From contig JBJECY010000044.1 in the NCBI GenBank assembly GCA_051871515.1, positions 1 to 50,141 on the forward strand: a DNA stretch of 50,141 nucleotides. Reading direction: 5' to 3'. This document shows, one piece after another, positions 25,765 through 34,326 of the stretch. The translations under genes and the position numbers were made by a program. The notes beneath the pieces are model-generated. The model saw nothing but the letters and a program-made list of their open reading frames with translations, was not told the origin of the DNA and did not search any database. The DNA is from SFTJ01 sp051871515. GTDB lineage: Bacteria > Bacteroidota > Bacteroidia > Bacteroidales > Muribaculaceae. Positions within the stretch are counted from its first letter, which is position 1. Each line of letters begins with the position of its first letter.

Positions 25765-28700
25765 TTATTGCCCTTTTGCTTTGTCAGTCACGTTGATGAT
25801 GATATCTTCCTCGGGATACCAAACATAACCCTCATCAACATTGATTCCGCAATTGCCCAAATCACTCATATATCCCAGCACCTGTTTACAATACTTGGAG
25901 TCGTGGCTGTGGTCGCTGCCAAACTTGTAATCAATCACCAAAACCTTTCCTTCGGGGGTGATGATGATGCGGTCAGGACGTGTGTCGCCCATGCCGGCGC
26001 CGTTTAAGATGGTGCGTTCGTTGAGCACACGGTTTTTATCGTCGAACCACTGCGAAGTGACCGGGTGAGCAAGCACATGCTCAACAAGCGCCTCCACATG
26101 CTCATAGTTGTCGCGGATGAGTCCGCGGCGACGAGCGGTGCGCAACACGCGGTCCTTGTGGCTGCGGCATTTGAGCTGCGAAAAGAGACGGTGCATGCGA
26201 ATACCGTTTTCTTGCATGGCAGTCCCCGACTCGGGCACCACCACTGCCACTTTTCGCTGCGACGATGTGAAATTGGGCACCGCTTTCGGCAACGCACTGT
26301 CATCATCGGCTGGGGCATCACCAGAAGTTTGGCTCATAGGCTCAGCCTCAGGGCTTGCCTTCGCAACATATTTCTGGCCAAGGTCGCCCACTTCATAGTG
26401 CACAATGTCGTTTTCCTCGATGCGGCATGTGACTGCTGTTGCTATGGCGGTGTCAACGCCCGTGCTTTGTGCAAATTGTGCGTTTAGCTCTTGGGCATAC
26501 GGCTCGTTCATTTTGCCGCACAGCTCAGTGAGCAGTGAAGCCAAGGTGGCATTATAATTGTCGTCGGCAGGCGGAGTGTTCTTTGCAAAAATGTGCATCT
26601 CGTTCACTGCGCGAGTGAATGCCACATAGGTCTTATTGAGAATGTCAATTATGCTCTCTTGCTCTTCGCGGTTGCAACGCTGGGCAAGGCCGTCAATATT
26701 GCGCGCCGTGGCGTTGCTGATGGGCAGAATGGGCGGAATCACATTCTCAAGAATATCATTAAACGCCGCTGACTTCTGCATATCTTCTTTAAAAAACCAC
26801 ACTTCCGTCACCTTGCACATCTTCCAATCGGCAAACGGAATGATGACGCACGGAAACTCAAGTCCTTTTGACTTATGCACCGTCATCACGGTCACGGCAT
26901 CTTTGCCACCGGGCGACATCACCGACAACGAGGTCTGGCTATCCCACCAGCGCAGGAAGTTGTGTACCGTGGCATTGTTGCCCTCGCTGAAGTCAATCAC
27001 ATAGTCCATGAGCGACATCAAGAATGCTTTTTCGGTGCGACGGTTCTCCTCAGGCACCACGTGGCATATCACGCTTTCAACAATGGTTACAAGGTCAAAA
27101 AGCTCCGATGGGTCAGAAATCAGCTGATTGAACACACTCAGATACTCCTGGCTATAACCCGAGCCGCTGCCCTTTTCGGCATTAAACTGAGCCTCTTGCT
27201 CTGCATCGTTCACAAAGGCTTGTTTCAGCATCTCGCCCATTTTCTCGGCATCGGCTTCCTTGCGTTTGCTTGCGAGAATCTCAAAATGACGCAACACGCG
27301 CTTAGCACGCTCCTCTCGCTCTCGAGCACGCCTTACGCCCTCGTTAGTGCTTTCGGTGAGGTTCACCGAGTCGAAATAGCGCAAATAGCTTATCACCAAC
27401 CTCACGGCAGGCGACTTGCTCAGATACATCGATTCGGCCGAAACCACATCGATACATTCCTCGGGACTAACCGTGCGGTTATATTCAAGAAGTTGGCTAA
27501 TCACCTCGGCGCCTTCTTTGTTGCGGTCAACCAATATGGCAATGTCCTGCATACGGTATCCGCGCCCCATAAGGTCTTTTATCAACCCGGGCAACTGATG
27601 TAACACATATTTATCGGGGGCCATCTCAACGCTTTCCTCGCCTACGTTGACAACAATTTTTGAGGGCAACAGATTCACGCTCACGGCTCCGCTGTTGCAC
27701 TGTTTCTTGCTGCCCACCGTTTGCAACAAGCTTGAATAGGTGTCGTTGGCTTGAAGTTTGTCAACAATCAGCGAAAACAATGTGTTGTTGAAGTTAATCA
27801 CATTCACGGTGCTACGCCAGTTCACCAGTTTGCTGCGGTCAATAAACACACTGCCAGAAAAGTCCTTGTCAACCTGTTGCTGCAACAGCATGGGGTCGGA
27901 GCTGCGAAAACGGTATATGCACTGCTTCTCGTCGCCAATTATCAAGTTCTCGTTGCCCACGCTCACACTGTCGGCAAGCAAAGGTAACATGTTGCGATAT
28001 TGCATGTTCGACGTGTCTTGGAACTCATCAATCAGAAAATGGTTTATCCATGTGCCTATGCGCTCATACATAAAGAGCACATTACCATCAAGCATCACAT
28101 CGCCAAGCATCTGATTGGTGTTTGATAGCAGCACTGTGTTGTTGCTGCGCAAAAATTCTTCAAGCTCAATATTGATAAGTCCCAACAAGCCAAACACATA
28201 CACCTTTGAAAGTATCTCACCATAGAGATTCCGTTTCGCCTCCACCTCAAAGGCTTCTTTCACAAGGTCTTGCATTTCGTTGAACTGCCGGTCATAACTT
28301 CCATTCTTTGCACGTGCAGTCCACTCTTTGTCCTTCTTTTTCCACGCAACAATTTCATTAGCTGTCTTGGCAAGAAAAGCATCAACATCTTTTTTCTTCA
28401 GCGCTTCGCCAGCAAACCATTTCACAAGAAACGAAAGTCCGCTTTTGCTATATAGTAGCTCGCGTGGCACATCGGCATTTAGGAGCACCTCATTGAAGCG
28501 TGCCTCAAACCCAGGGATGGGCTTACTGCACTCGTTGAACAACGAGAGGATTTCATCGCGAAACTGCTGAACACGCGGCTTGACAAGCCCTTTCACCACA
28601 TCATCGAGGTAAGCCACCACCTCATTTTTCTTGTTCTGGAAAAACTCCTTGTCGATGTTTTCGGCAATATCCAAGAGTTCGTTGGTTCTGAAAAAATCCC

Positions 28701-29289
28701 ACCTTTTCTTTTCAATGGTAAGTTTGTAATGCATCATGTCGGCAAGCCAACGGTGCAGCAGTTTTTTGCTGCCGTCGTTTATGCTCACCTCAGTGAGCAG
28801 ATTGTTCACCGCCATGTTGATGGCATATTTTTCGTCGATGGCAACGGCATAATCATAGTCCTGGTCGAGCTCATAAGCAAAAGCCCTAAGCACCGTCTGG
28901 AAAAACGAGTCGATGGTGCACACATTGAATGAGGTGTAGCCAAACAGCAACTCCTGCAAAGCAGTGCCGGCAGCATCACACAGCTGTTGGCGAGTGGTTT
29001 TAAATTCCTCAACCATTTTGTCAACAAAGTCGCCCTCGCCATGCATCATCAGGTGAAGCTCTTTCACAATGCGCTGCTTCATCTCGTCGGTGGCTTTGTT
29101 GGTGAACGTCACGGCAAGTATATGCTCGTGATATTCGCTCCTGTTCTTAGCCAATGAGAAAGAGCCGTCGGCCTGGTTCTTTTTGCCCAACAGCAGTTTT
29201 ATGTATTCATAGGTGAGCTGATAGGTTTTACCTGAACCTGCCGCAGCTTTTATCACCTGCAAAGGCATCATTTTAGCGTTGTTATCCAT
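25765..29289 (-). CDS. AddA-like UvrD/Rep helicase with C-terminal PD-(D/E)XK nuclease
   Basis: The 1174-residue protein is an SF1A helicase of the AddA/RecB kind, which processes double-strand DNA ends before recombination. Walker A is AAGSGKT (16-22) and Walker B is LIDEFQDTSNMQ. GDEKQCIYRFRSSDP is motif III, and VMTVHKSKGLEFPCVIIP and YVAFTRAVNEMHIF are the C-terminal helicase motifs. The last 100 residues hold a nuclease core (DTRPDRIIITPEGKVLVIDYKFGSD) with the D-x11-13-D-x-K pattern. A low-complexity linker (EAEPMSQTSGDAPADDDSALPK) joins the two parts. No addB lies next to it, so the partner, if any, is elsewhere. Confidence 0.9.
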   Translation of the reverse strand: MDNNAKMMPLQVIKAAAGSGKTYQLTYEYIKLLLGKKNQADGSFSLAKNRSEYHEHILAVTFTNKATDEMKQRIVKELHLMMHGEGDFVDKMVEEFKTTRQQLCDAAGTALQELLFGYTSFNVCTIDSFFQTVLRAFAYELDQDYDYAVAIDEKYAINMAVNNLLTEVSINDGSKKLLHRWLADMMHYKLTIEKKRWDFFRTNELLDIAENIDKEFFQNKKNEVVAYLDDVVKGLVKPRVQQFRDEILSLFNECSKPIPGFEARFNEVLLNADVPRELLYSKSGLSFLVKWFAGEALKKKDVDAFLAKTANEIVAWKKKDKEWTARAKNGSYDRQFNEMQDLVKEAFEVEAKRNLYGEILSKVYVFGLLGLINIELEEFLRSNNTVLLSNTNQMLGDVMLDGNVLFMYERIGTWINHFLIDEFQDTSNMQYRNMLPLLADSVSVGNENLIIGDEKQCIYRFRSSDPMLLQQQVDKDFSGSVFIDRSKLVNWRSTVNVINFNNTLFSLIVDKLQANDTYSSLLQTVGSKKQCNSGAVSVNLLPSKIVVNVGEESVEMAPDKYVLHQLPGLIKDLMGRGYRMQDIAILVDRNKEGAEVISQLLEYNRTVSPEECIDVVSAESMYLSKSPAVRLVISYLRYFDSVNLTESTNEGVRRAREREERAKRVLRHFEILASKRKEADAEKMGEMLKQAFVNDAEQEAQFNAEKGSGSGYSQEYLSVFNQLISDPSELFDLVTIVESVICHVVPEENRRTEKAFLMSLMDYVIDFSEGNNATVHNFLRWWDSQTSLSVMSPGGKDAVTVMTVHKSKGLEFPCVIIPFADWKMCKVTEVWFFKEDMQKSAAFNDILENVIPPILPISNATARNIDGLAQRCNREEQESIIDILNKTYVAFTRAVNEMHIFAKNTPPADDNYNATLASLLTELCGKMNEPYAQELNAQFAQSTGVDTAIATAVTCRIEENDIVHYEVGDLGQKYVAKASPEAEPMSQTSGDAPADDDSALPKAVPNFTSSQRKVAVVVPESGTAMQENGIRMHRLFSQLKCRSHKDRVLRTARRRGLIRDNYEHVEALVEHVLAHPVTSQWFDDKNRVLNERTILNGAGMGDTRPDRIIITPEGKVLVIDYKFGSDHSHDSKYCKQVLGYMSDLGNCGINVDEGYVWYPEEDIIINVTDKAKGQ

Positions 29290-29349
29290 ACTGTTTCTTT
29301 GTTATGATATCAATATTTTTTATGACAATTCTCACGTTAGTAATTCGTT

Positions 29350-30267
29350 TCAAATATTCTGTGACTCAACATCTTGCCACCGTTTGTTATGCATAATCTC
29401 GGCATCATCGCCAACAAAAGCTTTGCCGGCAACGGTGTCGCCATTAAGCCAATAGCAAAACCATGCAGTCATGTAAGCATCGCCTTCTGTCAAGATTTCT
29501 CCGTGGTCTTTTCCTGTGCGACGGGCCATCACTCCGGGGGTGCCCTTCTGCATCTCTGACATATTGAAGCGCAACGATGCCAACGGCGCAATTGTTTCAT
29601 CGTCCCACTTGCCGGTGCCGGCAGTGAACAGCGATGGCACACCAAGCTTTTTGGGGAAATAATTCCACTTCAACCCTTGAGCCAACAGAATATGGGTGCA
29701 ACTTGCAAGATAAGCGGCATCATAGCACTTTCCGTTGCTGAACTCAGTGATGGCATTATACACCGCCACGCCGCCCTGCGAGTGACCTGCTATGCCGGTC
29801 TTTCCGGTGTTGATTTTTCCTTTGAAGATGCTTGTGGCATCGGTGTTTTGCGCAAGAATGAAATCAAGAGTCATCGACGACGATTTGCCGCTCCACGATT
29901 CAGGGTCCTCGTTGCCTGCCACTATAAAGCCCCACGATGCCAGATGCTCAAATATCTTAGCGTAACGCGAGGCTGGCACGCCAGTGCCATTTGCCATAAT
30001 CACAAGCGGATAAGTGCGAGCCGACGTTGCCACATCGGCAGGGTAATATATCAAATATTGCTTATATTTAGGTTCGGGACAACTCATCTCAACGCTTGCC
30101 ACCTGATATGGACCCATTGCTGCATATTTGGTTTCGATAGCTGCCTCCGACTTCAGTCCGTCCATATAGTTATCAGCAACCACCGACCTTGAATTGCATG
30201 TGGCAACCAGCAAACAGCCCGCAACCGCGGCAACCACCACTATGCCCCACTTCAATGCACGTTTCAT
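29350..30267 (-). CDS. Alpha/beta-hydrolase lipoprotein
   Basis: The 305-residue protein starts with a basic N-terminus and a hydrophobic helix ending in a lipobox (VAGC, Cys18), so it is probably a lipoprotein. The fold resembles chlorophyllase/PET-hydrolase-like esterases. YPLVIMANGTGVPAS is an oxyanion-hole-like strand, GHSQGG (161-166) is the nucleophile elbow with Ser163, an Asp occurs in GKWDDE, and a His in GKDHGE. The substrate is unknown, but carboxyl-ester hydrolysis is likely. It sits 20 bases downstream of the SUI1-like gene and 60 bases upstream of the AddA-like gene, so the three may share a transcript. Confidence 0.8.
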   Translation of the reverse strand: MKRALKWGIVVVAAVAGCLLVATCNSRSVVADNYMDGLKSEAAIETKYAAMGPYQVASVEMSCPEPKYKQYLIYYPADVATSARTYPLVIMANGTGVPASRYAKIFEHLASWGFIVAGNEDPESWSGKSSSMTLDFILAQNTDATSIFKGKINTGKTGIAGHSQGGVAVYNAITEFSNGKCYDAAYLASCTHILLAQGLKWNYFPKKLGVPSLFTAGTGKWDDETIAPLASLRFNMSEMQKGTPGVMARRTGKDHGEILTEGDAYMTAWFCYWLNGDTVAGKAFVGDDAEIMHNKRWQDVESQNI

Positions 30268-30287
30268 AAGTTGTTATCCTTTTATTG

Positions 30288-30644
30288 TTATATAATTCTC
30301 GCTTTCAAGCCTTTAGCTTTAAGGAAAGCCAACACCTTGTCGCGCTTGTCGCCTTGCAGAAGCACCTCGCCACAACGTGCCGAGCCGCCCACGCCGCAAT
30401 GCGCCTTTAGTTCGCGCGCCAGCTGCTGCAAAGCGTCGTCGTCGCACTGCAAATCAGTAACCAGCGTCACCACCTTGCCCTTGCGCCCGTGTTTATCAAG
30501 CACGATGTTCACCCAGGCTTTGCCCTGCTGCTGTGCCACCGAGGCAGGTTGCTCAACCACAGGCTCCTCGGCTGCCTTTTCGGCTTCAAGCTGCTCAAGT
30601 TCAGCACCAAACGCAGCGCCAAGTTTTTCTCTCCAATCTTCCAT
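30288..30644 (-). CDS. SUI1/eIF1-family translation factor (YciH-like)
   Basis: The 118-residue protein has a charged N-terminal helix (1-40) and a C-terminal SUI1 domain. The conserved parts are RKGKVVTLVTDLQCDDDALQQLARELKAHCGVGGSAR and GEVLLQGDKRDKVLAFLKAKG. Bacterial YciH-type proteins resemble eukaryotic eIF1 and may discriminate against unusual initiation complexes, though their role is not settled. A -7-like TAAATTCG lies at 30682-30689. It is the first gene of a possible three-gene minus-strand unit. Confidence 0.92.
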   Translation of the reverse strand: MEDWREKLGAAFGAELEQLEAEKAAEEPVVEQPASVAQQQGKAWVNIVLDKHGRKGKVVTLVTDLQCDDDALQQLARELKAHCGVGGSARCGEVLLQGDKRDKVLAFLKAKGLKARII

Positions 30645-30745
30645 TGAAAAAACGCTTAATTGTTCAGTATTCTTTTATTTGCGAATTTACAAAATTCCCA
30701 CCAATTATCACCGTTTGGCATCACATATTTTTCACCGAGATTCAC

Positions 30746-30753
30746 TATATTTG
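30746..30753 (+). promoter_or_regulatory. -7 element of the plug-GH16-SGNH operon
   Basis: TATATTTG fits TAnnTTTG 32 bases above the plug-protein start. No consensus -33 box is seen at 19-21 bases. Confidence 0.5.
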
Positions 30754-30784
30754 CAACAAACAATAAAACATTAACAGCTTAGCC

Positions 30785-32665
30785 ATGTCATATAGCAAAC
30801 CGCACCACATTTTGTTATTTATATTATTTGCTTTAGTAGCATCTATGGCAAAGGCTCAGCTTCCACACGATTTTCGGTCGGAGCAGGTGTTGCTATGTCC
30901 CGAGCAATTTATATGCCAATCGGGCGACACCCTGCAACTGCAAGGCATTGTAACATGCAATTCAGCAGCCGATTTCAAACCTTACAGCCGATACGTCAAC
31001 ATCGAATTTGCCACTCGCGACTCGGTGCTTACGCGCATCGAAGCCGAATTGGATTCACTGGGACGATTTTCAACAGTGTTGCCAATCGACATTGATGTTA
31101 AAGACGGCTCATATTTTCTGCGGGCTTACACCGAACTGATGCGAAGCTTTTCACCCCTGAACTTTGCATTTCGCCCAATCACAATTTTCACTGACGGCAG
31201 CACCATTTCCGACGATAACAATCACGAGGTTTTCTGCAAAATTTTGCCTTGGGGCGGCTCGTTGGCAAGCGGCACAGTGCAACATATCACCGTAAGGCTA
31301 TGCAATTCGGCTGGCAAAGCTGTGACAGGCAAGCCGGTGAAGCTTGTCAACGCAGCTGGCAATGCCATCGAGCAGGCAAACACCTCGTCAAACGGCATGG
31401 CTACGTTCTCTTTTGTTCCGCAACGAGCCGAGACCTATTCGTTGCTTAATGTGCTGTCGCAATGCTCTGCCATCAACCCTGGCGACATATCCTGTCAACT
31501 TTCTGCTCCCGAAACCGCTTCGGTGGGCGACACTATCACATTCAACATCAGTCACCTGCCCGACGATGCAGTAACCATTGCTCGGTTAATGCCCAAGCCA
31601 ACAACGCCTATTGCCGAAGCTTTCTCCGAGCTCACGCTTGCCAGCCAATTGTCGTCGCCTATCCCATTGCCGACACTTGGCACTGGCGACAACTCGCTCA
31701 CCAACGACATTGCCGCTTGGCTGGGCACTGCATCTTTCTCGCGCTTCGTGCTCCGCGACGCAATCCGGCTCGACTCTGCCATCTACACCCATCTGCCAAA
31801 AATGCAAATGAACGTCAATGGCATTGCTTCGCAAAAATCAGGGTTAAGCCTAAAAGACGGTTCGTTGGTGGTCTACAACACCGAAACAAACGCCGTTGCC
31901 GGCACTAAGTTCTCAAAAAACGGCAACTTTGATATTGTGCTCGACAATTTCTATGGCAACACCCGGTTCTATTTTCAGACTTTCGACATGAAAGCCGAAC
32001 CCGTAAGAACTATTTTTCAATTCCCCGACAAGAACTATCCGGCAATGCTCATTCCGCAACATTTCATTTTCGATAGCCGCCAAGCAGCAATGCCGCATCA
32101 CGCCAATGCATTGCAACTGCCCGAAATGACCGTGAAAGCAATAGTCAAGCAAACCAACAATCTTCCATCGACAGAAGTATATGGCACCCGGTATAAGAGT
32201 CGCGAGGAGATTGAGCGCCACAACTACCTCACCTTGCGCGAAGTGCTGAAAAAGATTCCCGGAATAATTGTTACCAAGGAAGGCATTCGCACGACCCGAG
32301 GCGCTTCAACACTGTATGACGACCCTTACGTCACATTGATGATAGACAACACTCTATTCTCTGGAGGAGCCGATTTTGAAGCTTTGCTCGAAATGCCAAC
32401 ATCCGAAATAGAATCGGTGGAATATATGCAACCTTGGAAAGCTTTATCCTACACTTGGCGAGCTATTTGCGGATTGGTTTTAGTGAAAACCCGTGACTCA
32501 CATATCAAACCAAACGAAAGCCGGGGCTCTTTCATCACCTTGCAAGGACTTGCGCCAACGCTGCCTCAGCCGGCTTTGGTTGCCCGCTCTGCCTCGCAGC
32601 ACACGCTGGTGGTTGACGTGATTTCAAAAGAAGGCATTTGCACTCTAATCAAGATATTAACATAA
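30785..32665 (+). CDS. Barrel-less TonB-plug-domain secreted protein
   Basis: The 626-residue protein has a signal peptide (1-24, AKA/Q). Residues about 30-430 look like macroglobulin-type beta-sandwich (MG2-like) domains, with SGDTLQLQGIV, DGSYFLRAYTE and NSAGKAVTGKPVKLVN repeats. Residues about 470-570 form a TonB-receptor plug domain: YLTLREVLKKIPGIIV, TTRGASTLYDDPYVTLMID, and EIESVEYMQPWKA. Only 56 residues follow, so the 22-strand barrel of a receptor is absent. Similar MG2-plug proteins are seen in Bacteroidetes, usually longer, and their role is unclear. GH16 follows after 14 bases. It could be a surface or periplasmic partner for a receptor encoded elsewhere. No frameshift is visible. 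Confidence 0.75.
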   Translation: MSYSKPHHILLFILFALVASMAKAQLPHDFRSEQVLLCPEQFICQSGDTLQLQGIVTCNSAADFKPYSRYVNIEFATRDSVLTRIEAELDSLGRFSTVLPIDIDVKDGSYFLRAYTELMRSFSPLNFAFRPITIFTDGSTISDDNNHEVFCKILPWGGSLASGTVQHITVRLCNSAGKAVTGKPVKLVNAAGNAIEQANTSSNGMATFSFVPQRAETYSLLNVLSQCSAINPGDISCQLSAPETASVGDTITFNISHLPDDAVTIARLMPKPTTPIAEAFSELTLASQLSSPIPLPTLGTGDNSLTNDIAAWLGTASFSRFVLRDAIRLDSAIYTHLPKMQMNVNGIASQKSGLSLKDGSLVVYNTETNAVAGTKFSKNGNFDIVLDNFYGNTRFYFQTFDMKAEPVRTIFQFPDKNYPAMLIPQHFIFDSRQAAMPHHANALQLPEMTVKAIVKQTNNLPSTEVYGTRYKSREEIERHNYLTLREVLKKIPGIIVTKEGIRTTRGASTLYDDPYVTLMIDNTLFSGGADFEALLEMPTSEIESVEYMQPWKALSYTWRAICGLVLVKTRDSHIKPNESRGSFITLQGLAPTLPQPALVARSASQHTLVVDVISKEGICTLIKILT

Positions 32666-32679
32666 ACCCATAAGCAACC

Positions 32680-33474
32680 ATGAATTTACAATCATTATTC
32701 AAACAACTTTTTTGCGGCGTATGCATCATCACCACGCTATGCGCTTGCAGCCGCTCTAACTGGAAATTGGTGTGGCAGGACGATTTCAACGGCTCCGGAA
32801 TCGACTACACGGTGTGGAGCCACACCGACCGCGGCAAAGCCGACTGGGCTAACACTCAATCGAAAGACCCACGCTGCTACGAGATGCGTGGCGGATGCTT
32901 GGTGCTGAAAGGCATTGTCAACGACAACCTTGATGCCGACACTGCACACTATCTCACCGGCGGCATTTGGACAAAGGGCAAACATGCTTTCGACTGCGGA
33001 CGCATTGAGGTGCGCGCTCGCCTGCAAGGGGCTAAGGGCGCTTGGCCTGCCATTTGGCTGTTGCCGTTCGACACCGAAAACAACCGTTGGCCTAACGGCG
33101 GCGAAATCGACATTATGGAACGCCTCAACCACGACACCATCGCCTATCAAACCGTGCACAGTTATTATACGCTCAACCTGAAGCAGGACAATAATCCGCC
33201 TCACTACACCACCGCGCCCATCAAGCCCAACGACTTCAACGTCTATGGTGTTGACATCTTGCCCGACAGTCTGGTGTTTCACGTCAACGGCAAGCGCACT
33301 TTCGCCTATCCACGCATCAACACCGACAAGCCCGGGCAATTTCCTTTCCACATACCGCAATATCTGCTCATCGACATGCAATTAGGCGGTAGCTGGGTGG
33401 GGCCTGTTGACCCGGCGCAACTGCCTGTTGAGATGGAAATCGACTGGGTGAAGCACTATCAACTAAAGAAATAA
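32680..33474 (+). CDS. GH16 endo-beta-glucanase-like lipoprotein
   Basis: The 264-residue protein carries a lipoprotein-type signal (TLCAC, Cys23), which suggests outer-membrane attachment. The GH16 jelly-roll is clear: WKLVWQDDFNGSGIDYTVW at the start, GGIWTKGKHAFDCGRIEVRAR and WPAIWLLP. The catalytic motif GGEIDIMERL has Glu142 (nucleophile), Asp144 and Glu147 (acid/base). The ExDxxE spacing is that of laminarinase-type members, which carry a beta-bulge Met. It likely cuts beta-1,3 or mixed-linkage glucans or related galactans; specificity cannot be read by eye. It is the middle gene of a three-gene unit. Confidence 0.92.
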   Translation: MNLQSLFKQLFCGVCIITTLCACSRSNWKLVWQDDFNGSGIDYTVWSHTDRGKADWANTQSKDPRCYEMRGGCLVLKGIVNDNLDADTAHYLTGGIWTKGKHAFDCGRIEVRARLQGAKGAWPAIWLLPFDTENNRWPNGGEIDIMERLNHDTIAYQTVHSYYTLNLKQDNNPPHYTTAPIKPNDFNVYGVDILPDSLVFHVNGKRTFAYPRINTDKPGQFPFHIPQYLLIDMQLGGSWVGPVDPAQLPVEMEIDWVKHYQLKK

Positions 33475-33511
33475 TAATATTTTTAACTCTAAACAACTAA
33501 TTCATAACATT

Positions 33512-34234
33512 ATGACTCGTTTCAAAACACTTATTGCACTCGTTGGTTTCGTGGCAATAACGCTTGCCACCAACGCCCAGCAAGCGCCCGTGCGTGTGTC
33601 GATTCTTGGCGACTCTTACAGCACCTTTGAGGGCTACATACCTGAGGGCAATGCAATATGGTATGGACCAGAGAAACCTTACAGCAGCAATCAGGGCAAT
33701 GACGTGAGGCGCGTTTACGACACTTGGTGGTATCATCTCATCGACCGCCACGACCTGAAACTCGAAGTGAACGAATCGTGGTCAGGCTCAACCATTTGCA
33801 CTACGGGCTATCGTGGCGAAGATGCTACCGAAAAGGCTTACATCACCCGAGCTGACCGCCTCGGGAAGCCCGATGTGATTTTGGTGTTTGGCGGCACAAA
33901 CGATTCTTGGGCTGGTTCTCCGTGGGGCGATTATAAATACAGCGACTGGACCACCGACGACCTCAAACAGGTGCGCCCTGCCATGTGCTATCTGTTTCAT
34001 CGTCTGAAAGAACTCTACCCCGATGCACTTATCTACAACATCGAAAACACCGAACTCAAAACAGAATACTACCAATCGTGCGAAGTGGTGTGCCGTCACT
34101 ATGGCATAAAACGAATTTGTCTGCACCACATCAGCAAGCAATTCGGGCACCCGTCAATCGACGGCATGCGCGCAATCAGCGAGCAAGTGTGGCAAATGAT
34201 TGGCGGACGCATCACCGCCGGGCAAGTGAAATAA
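33512..34234 (+). CDS. SGNH/GDSL-family hydrolase, secreted
   Basis: The 240-residue protein has a signal peptide ending near TNAQ. Block I is ILGDSYSTFEG (Ser35). The block II-like segment is NESWSGSTICTTGYRG, block III is VFGGTNDSW (Asn130), and the block V histidine is probably His213 in KQFGHPSIDG. SGNH enzymes are esterases or lipases, and many in this phylum remove acetyl or other acyl groups from polysaccharides. Sitting 37 bases after the GH16 gene, it may de-esterify the same glycan. An imperfect hairpin (34259-34290) follows. Confidence 0.85.
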   Translation: MTRFKTLIALVGFVAITLATNAQQAPVRVSILGDSYSTFEGYIPEGNAIWYGPEKPYSSNQGNDVRRVYDTWWYHLIDRHDLKLEVNESWSGSTICTTGYRGEDATEKAYITRADRLGKPDVILVFGGTNDSWAGSPWGDYKYSDWTTDDLKQVRPAMCYLFHRLKELYPDALIYNIENTELKTEYYQSCEVVCRHYGIKRICLHHISKQFGHPSIDGMRAISEQVWQMIGGRITAGQVK

Positions 34235-34258
34235 TGATGTCAGCAGTTTATCATAAAT

Positions 34259-34290
34259 AACCCCGATTACAGCTATTTGTAACCGGGGTT
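34259..34290. terminator. Hairpin between the converging SGNH and DUF1846 genes
   Basis: AACCCCGATTACA pairs with TGTAACCGGGGTT, 12 of 13 positions with a 6-base loop. It lies in the 92-base gap between converging genes and could serve both strands, but no strong T-run follows in either direction. Confidence 0.6.
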
Positions 34291-34326
34291 ATCTTCAATA
34301 TAGTGCTTTTTATGCTCCTCTTTCTG

